NCBI GenBank assembly: GCA_016744795.1
Contig: JADGDR010000004.1
Location: 1-64,000 of the forward strand
Length of the DNA stretch: 64,000 nucleotides
Direction: 5' to 3'
DNA from: Sulfurospirillum sp.
GTDB lineage: Bacteria > Campylobacterota > Campylobacteria > Campylobacterales > Sulfurospirillaceae
Positions 7,856-16,306 of this stretch are shown one piece after another. Below the pieces are notes generated by a model, which worked only from the letters and a program-made list of their open reading frames with translations, was not told the DNA's origin and did no database searches. The first letter of the stretch is position 1. Every line of letters begins with the position of its first letter. Made by a program: the position numbers and the translations under genes.

Positions 7856-9634
7856 ATGAGTTCATTAAATAGAAGAGAATTTCTATATATGATGTCACTT
7901 TTAGGGACTTCGCAGATGTTTGCGAAGTCTCATGAGAAGGCTTATGATGTTGCTGATGTAGAAGATTATTATAAAATCAAAAATTTTGGTAATGCTAGAT
8001 TTTTACATATAACTGATACTCATGCACAGCTTTTGCCAGTTCACTTTAGAGAGCCAAGTGTAAACTTGGGCTTTTACTCAAACTTTGGAAAACCACCCCA
8101 TGTAGTTGGGCATCATTTTAATAAGCGTTATGGAATTAAATCTAACTCAAGAGCAGAATTTGCACTTAGTAGTGTTAACTATGTTCAAAATGCTAATAGA
8201 TTTCATAAAATAGGTGGATTTTCTCACATAAAAACTATGACGGACTATCTTAGAGGTACTTTTGGAGCAGACAAAACTCTATTTTTAGATGGTGGAGATA
8301 CTTGGCAAGGAAGTGCAACCTCACTTTACACTAGAGGTAAAGACATGGTTGAAGCACTTAATATACTTGGTGTTGATGTCTGTACAGGTCATTGGGAATT
8401 TACATATAAAGACAAAGAGATTTTAGCGAATATTAAACTTCTTAAGGCTGATTTTGTTGCACAAAATGTTTATGTCAAAGATGAGTCTTTAATGGATGGA
8501 GTAGAAGCATATGATGAAGATACGGGACATGCTTTTAAGCCTTATGTTATGAAAAAGATGGGTGATAATATGGTTGCAGTCATTGGACAAGCTTTTCCAT
8601 ATACTACCATAGCTAATCCTCAGAGATTTATTCCTGATTGGAGCTTTGGGATTCGTCCTGAAGAGATGCAAGAGTTAGTTGATGAGATTAGGGAGACTAA
8701 AAACCCTGACGCAGTTATAGTTATATCTCATAACGGTTATGATGTCGATAAAAAGATGGCATCTGTTGTTAGTGGTATTGATTTTATCTTAGGTGGTCAT
8801 ACACACGACGCTGTACCAGAAGCTTACCCTGTTAAAAATTCAAAAGGTGTTACTCACGTTATTAACTCTGGTTCTAACGGTAAGTTTGTTGGTGTTCTTG
8901 ATCTTGATATATCTGATAAAAAAGTAAGAGATTTTAAATTTACTCTTTTGCCAGTATTTTCTGATTTAGTTCCTGCAGATAAAATAATGAAAAAACATAT
9001 CGAAGACGTAAGAGCTCCTTTTATAGATAAGCTTACTCGTCCTTTAGCTACAACGGATGAACTTCTTTATCGTCGTGGTAACTTTAATGGTACATTTGAT
9101 CAAATTATCTGTAATGCTCTTCGTGAAGTTAAGGGTGCTGACATATCTATGAGTCCAGGTTTTAGATGGGGAACTTCAATCCTTCCTGGAGGAACTATAA
9201 CATTTGATGATTTGATGAATCAAACATCTATGACTTATCCTGAAACTTATATTCGAGAAGTGAAAGGGAGTGATTTGCATATAATTCTTGAAGATGTAGC
9301 AGATAACCTTTTTAATGCTGATCCCTTTTTACAACAAGGTGGAGATATGGTAAGAACAGGAGGACTTTCTTATAAGATTGACCCAATGCAGAAGATGGGT
9401 AAAAGAATCACTAACTTGGAGCTAACAAATGGTATGCATATTGAAGCTAATAAAATGTACAAATTAGCTGGTTGGTCGACTGTTGGAAGTCAAAGTGAAG
9501 GTGAGCCTATCTGGGACACTGTTATAACTTATCTTGAAGAGCATAAACATATAAAAAATATAAAACTAGAGACTCCTGATATTATTGGAGTAAAAGATAA
9601 TCCTGGGATTGATCTCTCTATGTATAAACACTAA
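7856..9634 (+). CDS. soxB: SoxB, dimanganese sulfate thiol esterase
   Basis: A 592-residue periplasmic enzyme of the 5'-nucleotidase/metallophosphatase family. Metal motifs are all present: HITDTHAQLLP near the start of the mature protein, DGGDTWQGS, HNGYDVD and GGHTHDAVP. SoxB hydrolyses the SoxY-bound sulfonate to release sulfate. A Tat-like NRREFLYMM starts the protein. The ATG at 7856 is chosen, although the frame stays open to 7772, because it has an AAAGGGAAA site nearby and starts directly before the signal. A terminator hairpin follows. Confidence 0.96.
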   Translation: MSSLNRREFLYMMSLLGTSQMFAKSHEKAYDVADVEDYYKIKNFGNARFLHITDTHAQLLPVHFREPSVNLGFYSNFGKPPHVVGHHFNKRYGIKSNSRAEFALSSVNYVQNANRFHKIGGFSHIKTMTDYLRGTFGADKTLFLDGGDTWQGSATSLYTRGKDMVEALNILGVDVCTGHWEFTYKDKEILANIKLLKADFVAQNVYVKDESLMDGVEAYDEDTGHAFKPYVMKKMGDNMVAVIGQAFPYTTIANPQRFIPDWSFGIRPEEMQELVDEIRETKNPDAVIVISHNGYDVDKKMASVVSGIDFILGGHTHDAVPEAYPVKNSKGVTHVINSGSNGKFVGVLDLDISDKKVRDFKFTLLPVFSDLVPADKIMKKHIEDVRAPFIDKLTRPLATTDELLYRRGNFNGTFDQIICNALREVKGADISMSPGFRWGTSILPGGTITFDDLMNQTSMTYPETYIREVKGSDLHIILEDVADNLFNADPFLQQGGDMVRTGGLSYKIDPMQKMGKRITNLELTNGMHIEANKMYKLAGWSTVGSQSEGEPIWDTVITYLEEHKHIKNIKLETPDIIGVKDNPGIDLSMYKH

Positions 9635-9638
9635 CAAG

Positions 9639-9665
9639 CAGGGTATTTTGACCCTGTTTTATTTT
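9639..9665 (+). terminator. rho-independent terminator after soxB
   Basis: CAGGGT (9639-9644) pairs with ACCCTG (9651-9656) around a six-base loop, followed by a T-rich run TTTTATTTT. It ends the main soxXYZAKB transcript; the accessory genes downstream need read-through or their own promoter. Confidence 0.75.
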
Positions 9666-9716
9666 ACAAAGGCAAAAAATTATTATAAACAACTAGAGTG
9701 CCAATAAGGAAACAAA

Positions 9717-10157
9717 ATGAAAAAAATTATATTGATTTTACTACTAAGTGTTTTTGCTTTTGCAAAAGTTAATTATGCTGAGCCTATACCAGATTTTGAA
9801 AATCCTAGAAAATGGTTAATTAGAGTAAACAGTAGTGAACCTGAGAAACTAAATCACATCTTAAATGCAATCAACAATGTTTTAAAAGGTTATCCTCAAG
9901 AGGCTCTTCAAATCGAAATTATTTTTTATGCTAATGGTGTAAGAGCTACTAGAAAAGATTATGATAAAAAGATTCTTGCAAGAATTAAGTCTTTGATGAT
10001 ATATGACACTATTGATTTTATAGTTTGTAAAAACACCATAGATACAATGGGTTGGAAAACAAGTGAGTTTATGGATGGTGTAGATTATGTGCAAATTGGT
10101 ATCGCTGAAGTGATAGAAAAAGTAGCAGATGGATGGATAGATGTTTCGCCTTATTAG
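9717..10157 (+). CDS. exported DsrE/DsrF-like protein
   Basis: A 146-residue protein with a signal peptide ending near AFAKVNYAEP and a DsrE-like body: KWLIRVNSSEPEKLNHILNAINNVL as the first strand-helix unit, IEIIFYANGVRA as the second, and a Cys in IDFIVCKNTIDTMG at the family's conserved place. DsrE-like proteins transfer sulfur or resemble subunits that do; this exported form sits in the Sox accessory operon, so a periplasmic role on sulfur intermediates is an inference. It overlaps the next gene by 17 bases. Its signal peptide end resembles that of the small protein at 63609. Confidence 0.7.
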   Translation: MKKIILILLLSVFAFAKVNYAEPIPDFENPRKWLIRVNSSEPEKLNHILNAINNVLKGYPQEALQIEIIFYANGVRATRKDYDKKILARIKSLMIYDTIDFIVCKNTIDTMGWKTSEFMDGVDYVQIGIAEVIEKVADGWIDVSPY

Positions 10158-10944
10158 TCTATTTACTTTGATTTTGCTCTTTACATGTAACTCTCTTTGG
10201 GCAGATTATGAGAATGGTGAAAAGATATTTAAAGCTAAATGTTCAATTTGCCACGTAGGGTATATTTCCGGGGAAATTATTAGAGAGAATTTTTATAATA
10301 AAAATAATAAGCTATTGCATTTAAAATCTCCCACTGTAAATATGATGGCATATTCTTTAAAAGACAGTCCTTTACATGTAGGTGAAAAAGATGACCCTGA
10401 GATGCAAAAAATAGAGATTGAAGAGTTTTTAAAAGATTTTCTCTATAATCCAGATATTAAAAATAGTATTTGTGATCCAGTTATCTTAAAGTACTATGAT
10501 AAAAAAGAGAGTATGAGAGGAAAAGTTAGTGAAGAAGAGATAACACAGATAACAGATTATCTTTTTGAGTATCAAAGCAAAAGACAAAAGAGTAATTCTA
10601 AAAAAGTCTTGAGCAGTATTGATGATGTATCACTTCTGTTAACTCAAGCAAAAAAAGAGAATAAAATTATATTAATTGAGGCAATGAGTGAAACTTGTCA
10701 TTTTTGTAAAACTATGGAAACAAATGTTTTTTCTAAAAAAGATATACAAGAGAAGTTAGATAAATATTTTATATTTGTTATTGTAGATATAGACAAGACA
10801 AAGTTGCCTTTTGGTTTGGATGTAACCTACAAAGGTTTTACACCATCTTTTTTCATGATTGATTCACAGGGTAAACTTAAAAACAAGTATCCTGGAAGTT
10901 GGACAAAAGAAGATTTTATAGAGATATTAAATGAAAACAAATAA
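10141..10944 (+). CDS. cytochrome c-thioredoxin fusion protein, SoxW-like
   Basis: A 267-residue exported protein of two parts. Residues about 20-130 hold a cytochrome c domain with heme motif CSICH (34-38). Residues about 150-267 hold a thioredoxin-like domain with CHFC (186-189) and the cis-Pro loop GFTPSFFMID. SoxW thioredoxins keep SoxYZ thiols active; an attached heme domain could link that thiol chemistry to electron transfer, which is inference. No clear distal Met ligand is seen for the heme. It overlaps both neighbours (17 and 14 bases), so it is part of one operon with the DsrE-like and MOSC genes. Confidence 0.8.
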   Translation: MFRLISLFTLILLFTCNSLWADYENGEKIFKAKCSICHVGYISGEIIRENFYNKNNKLLHLKSPTVNMMAYSLKDSPLHVGEKDDPEMQKIEIEEFLKDFLYNPDIKNSICDPVILKYYDKKESMRGKVSEEEITQITDYLFEYQSKRQKSNSKKVLSSIDDVSLLLTQAKKENKIILIEAMSETCHFCKTMETNVFSKKDIQEKLDKYFIFVIVDIDKTKLPFGLDVTYKGFTPSFFMIDSQGKLKNKYPGSWTKEDFIEILNENK

Positions 10945-11461
10945 AAAACTAGGAATGGTACAAGGTACTTTTAGTGCAAGTAAAAGTTGTAGTGGACTTC
11001 CCAGACCAACAGTTGAAGAGCTTAGTCTTATTGAGGGATATGGGATAGAAAATGATAAATTTGCTGGTAATGATTTAGAGAAAACTGTGATGATTATAGG
11101 GCATAATTCTTATGATATTGCCAAAGAAAATGGCATGGATTTGGAATACGGAAGTTATGGAGAAAATATACTGTTTGATTTTAATCCACATCAGCTTCAA
11201 ATAGCAGACATAATTCAAATAGGAAATACTCAAATAGAGGTGACACAAAAGTGCACTATTTGCAAACATTTAAGTGTTTTTGGTGCAAAATTACCTAAAC
11301 TTATAAAAAATCATAGAGGACTATACTGCAAAATTATAAAAGGTGGCAGTATAACAAAAAACGATAGAGCTTACGCTATAAAGGAAAAAAATGAAAAAGA
11401 TTATTTTTGTTCTACTATTGCTATTAAATCAGAGTTTAAACGCAAATCAAAAAGTGCATAG
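10931..11461 (+). CDS. MOSC-domain protein
   Basis: A 176-residue cytoplasmic protein. The N-terminal KSCSGLPRPTVEEL, GIENDKFAG and EYGSYGENILFDF, and the Cys-bearing VTQKCTICKHL, match the MOSC domain (molybdenum cofactor sulfurase C-terminal-like; YiiM type), which binds or transfers Moco or sulfur. The last 24 residues overlap the next gene by 71 bases, an unusual length; they look like a non-domain tail, so a lost stop codon is possible. Context suggests a link to Sox sulfur chemistry or to Moco of SoxC. Confidence 0.75.
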   Translation: MKTNKKLGMVQGTFSASKSCSGLPRPTVEELSLIEGYGIENDKFAGNDLEKTVMIIGHNSYDIAKENGMDLEYGSYGENILFDFNPHQLQIADIIQIGNTQIEVTQKCTICKHLSVFGAKLPKLIKNHRGLYCKIIKGGSITKNDRAYAIKEKNEKDYFCSTIAIKSEFKRKSKSA

Positions 11462-12656
11462 CATTGATACAGATGAGCTTCTAGGATTATTAAAAGACAA
11501 TCCAAATATGCAGATTATAGATGTACGAGCACGTGGGGATATTCTTTTAGAGGGTGGATACATTAAAGCAAATAAAGTCACCAATATCCCTAGGGGAGAG
11601 TTGGAATTTTTAATTGCAGATAGTGTAAAAAAAGATGAAAAGTTTGTAGTTCATTGTAGCCGCGGAAATAGAAGTTTTTTAGCTGCAAAAACACTATTAA
11701 ATATGGGCTATAAAAATGTTCTTCATTATAAAGATAGCTACCAAGGTTGGTTAAAAAAAGGCTTAGCTATAAGCTCACTTGATAAGGCATTAAATTCCAT
11801 GCTGTATTCAGGTATCAAAAAAGTTGCCAAAGGTGTTTATGCCTCAATTGGAGCTACGCAACCAAGTACTTATGAAAACTCTGGACATAATAACAACTTG
11901 GGATTTGTTATAGGAGATGATAGTGTATTAGTATGGAATGCTTCGTCTAGTTATCTTCTTGCAAAAGCTTTACATGTAGAGATTAAAAAGATTACAGATA
12001 AACCCATAAAATATGTTGTTTTAGAGAATTCTCAAGGTCATGCAATGCTTGGGTCAAATTACTGGGCTGAACAAGGTGTTAAAATTATTTCACAAGAGAT
12101 AGCAAAAGAAGAGATTATTAATGAGGGTGAAGATATATTTGAGCGTCAAAAAAAATCTTCAAGAGATAAGTTCTTAGGAACGGTCATAAAAGTACCAGAT
12201 GAAACTTTTAAAGACAAGATGACGATAGACCTTGGGAATCGTAAAGTAGAACTTTTGTATTTTGGACATGCCCATGAGTATAGCGACATAGTTTTATGGC
12301 TTCCAAAAGAGAAAATTGTTTTTGCTGGTGATATTGCTTTTAATCAACGAATGGCTCCGATTCTAGAAAAAACTGATACCTTGTCTTGGTTAGCTGCTTG
12401 GGATAAGTTTGCTAAACTTAAAGCGAAGATAGTCATTCCTGGGCATGGTGACGTAACTGATATGCCAACAACTACAAAAGTGACTAAGGGTTATATAATT
12501 CATTTACGCGCTCAAATACAAGAGCTATTAGATAAAGATGGAGAACTAAAAGATGCTTATTATGTAGACCAATCACCTTTTGAGCACCTAGATACATTCA
12601 AAGAGTTAGCAAAACATAATGCAGGAAGACTCTTTGAACAGATGGAGTTTGAATAA
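11391..12656 (+). CDS. periplasmic rhodanese-MBL-fold protein
   Basis: A 421-residue exported protein with two domains. Residues about 25-125 are a rhodanese domain with active-site Cys89 in VVHCSRGNRS. Residues about 145-360 are a metallo-beta-lactamase fold with FGHAHEYSDIVLWLP, VFAGDIAFN and VIPGHGDVTD. The usual first metal motif HxHxDH is replaced by NSQGHA, so the metal site is altered. It resembles SoxH-like hydrolases of sox operons. The ATG is chosen for its AAAGGA site, though it lies inside the MOSC frame. Signal peptide: residues 1-18. Confidence 0.78.
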   Translation: MKKIIFVLLLLLNQSLNANQKVHSIDTDELLGLLKDNPNMQIIDVRARGDILLEGGYIKANKVTNIPRGELEFLIADSVKKDEKFVVHCSRGNRSFLAAKTLLNMGYKNVLHYKDSYQGWLKKGLAISSLDKALNSMLYSGIKKVAKGVYASIGATQPSTYENSGHNNNLGFVIGDDSVLVWNASSSYLLAKALHVEIKKITDKPIKYVVLENSQGHAMLGSNYWAEQGVKIISQEIAKEEIINEGEDIFERQKKSSRDKFLGTVIKVPDETFKDKMTIDLGNRKVELLYFGHAHEYSDIVLWLPKEKIVFAGDIAFNQRMAPILEKTDTLSWLAAWDKFAKLKAKIVIPGHGDVTDMPTTTKVTKGYIIHLRAQIQELLDKDGELKDAYYVDQSPFEHLDTFKELAKHNAGRLFEQMEFE

Positions 12657-12658
12657 GA

Positions 12659-14548
12659 TTAGTTTAAAAACTTATCGATTATCTCTTTGTATTTTTTCTC
12701 AATAATATGTCTTTTTTTCTTAAAAGTGTTGGTTAACTCTTCTCCTTGTTTGAACTCATGTTCTAAAAAGTGAATGTTTTGGAGTTTTTCAAAAGGTTTA
12801 AATCCTTTTTTGTAATTAAGCAGTTCATTCATATCGCTTTTTAATTTTTGGAGTATTTTTTGGTCTTCCAAAACGTGTTCCATAGTGTGTACTACTTTAT
12901 CAAAGTTTTCTTGTATGTACACTTTTAATTTTTCAAAGTCAGGAACAATTAGCATACCAAGACCTTTTTTATCTTGTCCAACTAAAACAGTATCGGTTAT
13001 AAAAGGCAACATTCCTATAGCAGACTCAATTTTACTTGGGTCAACGTTTTCACCATTGGCTAAGACTATTATCTCTTTAGAGCGACCTGTTAGAATGAGT
13101 TCTTTTCTTATAGTAAATTTTCCCAAATCACCAGTTCTAAAATAACCATCTTTTGTGAAAGATTTTATATTTTCTTCTTCATTATTATAGTATCCAGGGG
13201 ATACTTGATCTCCTTTTAGAATAATCTCACCAATTTGACCAATTTTACAATCTTTACCAGACTCATCAAGTATATGTAAATCAGTACCTTCTACAGGAAA
13301 ACCTACAGTAGAGAATGTATTACAATTTAAAGCACGTCCAGCTATTGCAGGAGCACACTCAGTCATTCCATACGCATTTACAATACGGATTCCAATAGCA
13401 TCTATCCATTCATCTAAAAAATCAGGTAGTGTACCACCGCCACTAATAGCAAGTTTTAAACGGCCACCAAATTTTTGTTGTACTAATTTTAATTTATTTT
13501 TTGCAAATTTATTGGGTAGGTATAGAAATAGTAGTTTTATATAAGCACTTAGTTTTTTACATGTAGTTGTGAAATTTTCTTTTTCAAAACGAGGCAGTTC
13601 ATCTTTTATGATTCGTAAATTGTAATTGTATTTAGCTGAAATTGCAATAAGTTTTTTAAATATTTTTGCTTTTTTAGGATCTTTTTTTTCTAAAGTATTG
13701 TTTATTTTAGCATACATAGATTCCCAAAGTCTTGGAACTGTTGCAACTAATGTTGGTTTAAATTCTTCTAAATCAGAAGCAAAAGTTTTAATAGTTGAGT
13801 AGACCATAGCACAGCCATATGAGAGTATGAGGTATTCACAAGTTCTTTCAAAAACATGCCAAGATGGTAGGATTGATACCCATAAGTCATCATCTCTTAA
13901 ATTTATTAATGTTGGTAAAATCTTAATATTTTTCATGACATTTTTATGCGTTAGTATAACACCTTTTGGTTTTCCTGTTGTTCCAGAAGTATAGATGAGG
14001 GTAAATATATCATCTTCATTAAGATTATCTTTTAGTTTTGTAAATTCTATTAGTTCGTTATCAAAAATTTTTTTATCGTTTAGTATGTCATTGTATGAGT
14101 AAATATTATCAAAAATAGTATGTATTTTTTCAGCTTCTATTACAAAGATAGATTTTAGTTTAAGAGTTTTTATCATCTCTTCATGAGTATGATATATTTT
14201 TTCATTTTCTATTATCAAAAAAGTAGAATCAGAGTCTTGCATAATAAATTCTAATTCATCTGTTGGAGTATCACTTCCCCTAGGTATACTAATAGCTCCC
14301 AAAGAGATTATCGCCATATCTGTAACCATCCAATCATATCTGTTGTCACAGACAAACATGATTTTATGACCTTTTTTTATGCCTTTTGATTTGAAAGCTC
14401 TTGAGAGGATAAGTACATCATCAAAAAATTTCTCGTAAGTAACCTTAAAAGTTTTATTGTTAAGTTTATATGTAAATGCTATTTTGTTTTTCTTTTTTTC
14501 ATGTGTATTTAGTAACATATGAAAAAGTGTATTATCCTGTTTTATCAA
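12659..14548 (-). CDS. long-chain acyl-CoA synthetase (AMP-forming)
   Basis: A 629-residue adenylate-forming enzyme. Motifs: P-loop-like TLIYTSGTTGKPKGV near residue 190, AYGMTECAP in the middle, GYFRTGDLG and TGRSKEIIVLANGENVDP towards the end. These are typical of FAA1-type long-chain fatty-acid:CoA ligases, which activate fatty acids for lipid synthesis. The start is TTG, chosen because AAAGGA lies seven bases upstream and no good ATG is near. It converges with the Sox accessory operon with a two-base gap and no visible terminator. Confidence 0.88.
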   Translation of the reverse strand: MIKQDNTLFHMLLNTHEKKKNKIAFTYKLNNKTFKVTYEKFFDDVLILSRAFKSKGIKKGHKIMFVCDNRYDWMVTDMAIISLGAISIPRGSDTPTDELEFIMQDSDSTFLIIENEKIYHTHEEMIKTLKLKSIFVIEAEKIHTIFDNIYSYNDILNDKKIFDNELIEFTKLKDNLNEDDIFTLIYTSGTTGKPKGVILTHKNVMKNIKILPTLINLRDDDLWVSILPSWHVFERTCEYLILSYGCAMVYSTIKTFASDLEEFKPTLVATVPRLWESMYAKINNTLEKKDPKKAKIFKKLIAISAKYNYNLRIIKDELPRFEKENFTTTCKKLSAYIKLLFLYLPNKFAKNKLKLVQQKFGGRLKLAISGGGTLPDFLDEWIDAIGIRIVNAYGMTECAPAIAGRALNCNTFSTVGFPVEGTDLHILDESGKDCKIGQIGEIILKGDQVSPGYYNNEEENIKSFTKDGYFRTGDLGKFTIRKELILTGRSKEIIVLANGENVDPSKIESAIGMLPFITDTVLVGQDKKGLGMLIVPDFEKLKVYIQENFDKVVHTMEHVLEDQKILQKLKSDMNELLNYKKGFKPFEKLQNIHFLEHEFKQGEELTNTFKKKRHIIEKKYKEIIDKFLN

Positions 14549-14631
14549 TCCATATCCTTTACTCGTCTTCTGTTGTATCTTAAAAGGATACCATTTGTAT
14601 GTTTGGAACCATTTTGGAGCACATTAAGAGA

Positions 14632-14662
14632 AAAAAGCATCACCTTTATGATGATGCTTTTT
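14632..14662 (-). terminator. rho-independent terminator after the sodium:alanine symporter gene
   Basis: AAAAAGCATCA (14632-14642) pairs with TGATGCTTTTT (14652-14662), an 11-bp stem with nine-base loop and U-rich ends on both strands. It begins directly after the symporter stop codon on the minus strand and may also stop transcripts arriving from the other side. Confidence 0.8.
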
Positions 14663-14665
14663 ATA

Positions 14666-16096
14666 TTAATCTTTGTGAATTTTTAAAAAGTTATCGTCGT
14701 TATCCCAACACTCAACATCTTTTAATTCAAGTATTTTACTTTTATGAAAAACAGGGTTTTTCCCCTCTTTTAATTGTGTAGTATAATCATCAAACAGAGC
14801 ATAAGCAATTTTTGATAACATAAATATAGCTATGATATTTAAAAGAGCCATTAGTGCCATAAACAAATCTGCTAAATTCCAAACTACACTAAGTTTTGCA
14901 ACACTTCCAAACATAACCATAAAAAGAACAAAAGCACGGAAAATATTCAAAAACAGTTTGTTTTTAGTGATAAAAGCTATATTGGTCTCTCCATAGTAGT
15001 AGTTACCAATGATAGAAGTAAATGAAAATAGAAGAACTGTTAAGGCTATAAAGATACTACCATTTTGTCCTAAAACAGTACTTACTGCATATTGTGTTAA
15101 TTGGATACCATTTAAATCTGCCTGACTAGTAGCACCTGTAACAAGAACCAAGAATGCCGTAGCACTACAGATAATAAGAGTATCTACAAAGACTCCTAAA
15201 GTTTGGATAAATCCTTGTTTAACAGGGTGAGATACATCTGCAGTTGCACCAGCATTAGGTGTACTACCCATACCAGCTTCGTTTGAAAAAAGTCCTCTTT
15301 TAATACCTTGCATAATCATATAACCCAAAGCTCCACTACCAGCTTGTTCAATTCCAAATGCCTGAGCAAAGATATGTCCAAACATTGCAGGTATTTGATC
15401 TATATTCACAAGTGTAACAAAAATAGCTATACCTACATATGCAATCGCCATAAATGGAAAGATGATTTGAGCAACATCTGCAATTCGTTTTAAACCACCA
15501 AAAATAACTATACCTGAAACGATTACTAATCCTATTCCTACTACGTTGTGATCTAATCCAAATGCAGCATTGAAAGCATTTGAAATAGTATTTGCTTGAA
15601 CTGAGTTAAAAACTAAACCAAAACTAACGATAATCAAAATAGAAAATAAAACACCCATTTTTTTAGAACCTAAACCTTGCTCCATATAATAAGCAGGTCC
15701 ACCTCTAAAAGTACCATCTTCATTCTTAACTTTATATGCTTGAGCTAAAGTATTTTCTATCATACTAGAAGCTGCTCCAACAAGAGCTAATATCCACATC
15801 CAAAAAACAGAACCAGCACCACCAAGGTAAATAGCCATTGCAACACCAGCTAAGTTACCAGTTCCAACTCTAGATGCAGAGCTTATAGCAAATGCTTGAA
15901 ATGAAGAAATCTTATTTTCCCCATTTTTTGTCTCGGTGCCTTCAATTAGTAATTTAATCATATGTTTGATGTATCTAAATTGTATGAATTTGATTTTATA
16001 ACTAAAATAAAGACCAACTCCTATTAAAACATAAATTAAAACATAACCCCATAATATTCCAGATAATGAGTCGACTATAGATTCAATAATTTCCAC
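14666..16096 (-). CDS. sodium:alanine (AGCS) symporter
   Basis: A 476-residue protein with about eleven hydrophobic segments and the AGCS signature: SSASRVGTGNLAGVAMAI near residue 75, GGPAYYMEQGLG near 135 and GLFSNEAGMGSTPNA near 275. These transporters take up alanine or glycine with Na+. The start is GTG, with AAAGGAAAA upstream. The promoter region contains a perfect 16-bp palindrome (16117-16132). Substrate (alanine versus another small amino acid) cannot be decided. Confidence 0.92.
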   Translation of the reverse strand: MEIIESIVDSLSGILWGYVLIYVLIGVGLYFSYKIKFIQFRYIKHMIKLLIEGTETKNGENKISSFQAFAISSASRVGTGNLAGVAMAIYLGGAGSVFWMWILALVGAASSMIENTLAQAYKVKNEDGTFRGGPAYYMEQGLGSKKMGVLFSILIIVSFGLVFNSVQANTISNAFNAAFGLDHNVVGIGLVIVSGIVIFGGLKRIADVAQIIFPFMAIAYVGIAIFVTLVNIDQIPAMFGHIFAQAFGIEQAGSGALGYMIMQGIKRGLFSNEAGMGSTPNAGATADVSHPVKQGFIQTLGVFVDTLIICSATAFLVLVTGATSQADLNGIQLTQYAVSTVLGQNGSIFIALTVLLFSFTSIIGNYYYGETNIAFITKNKLFLNIFRAFVLFMVMFGSVAKLSVVWNLADLFMALMALLNIIAIFMLSKIAYALFDDYTTQLKEGKNPVFHKSKILELKDVECWDNDDNFLKIHKD

Positions 16097-16116
16097 TGTT
16101 TTCCTTTGTAATAAAT

Positions 16117-16132
16117 TGTCTACATGTAGACA
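16117..16132. promoter_or_regulatory. 16-bp palindrome upstream of the symporter gene
   Basis: TGTCTACATGTAGACA is a perfect palindrome 21 bases upstream of the symporter start. It contains one of the many TACATGTA octamers of this window, so it may be either an operator or just another copy of that repeat. Confidence 0.35.
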
Positions 16133-16263
16133 TAAGGGCAGAGTATATCTAAAATCAGATTACTATTTAATTAATATTTTTTTTAAAGTTTATTATAATG
16201 TTTTGTTAGTAGTTATATTGGTTAAGTTTCTAAGGATTGATAGATAAAAATATTGATTTTTGA

Positions 16264-16302
16264 AAAAAATTTAAAAGGGCAAGATTTAACCTACCCTTTT
16301 AA
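16264..16302 (-). terminator. rho-independent terminator after nifU
   Basis: On the minus strand TTAAAAGGG (16302-16294) pairs with CCCTTTTAA (16279-16271), followed by AATTTTTTT. It lies four bases after the nifU stop codon. Confidence 0.75.
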
Positions 16303-16306
16303 TTCA

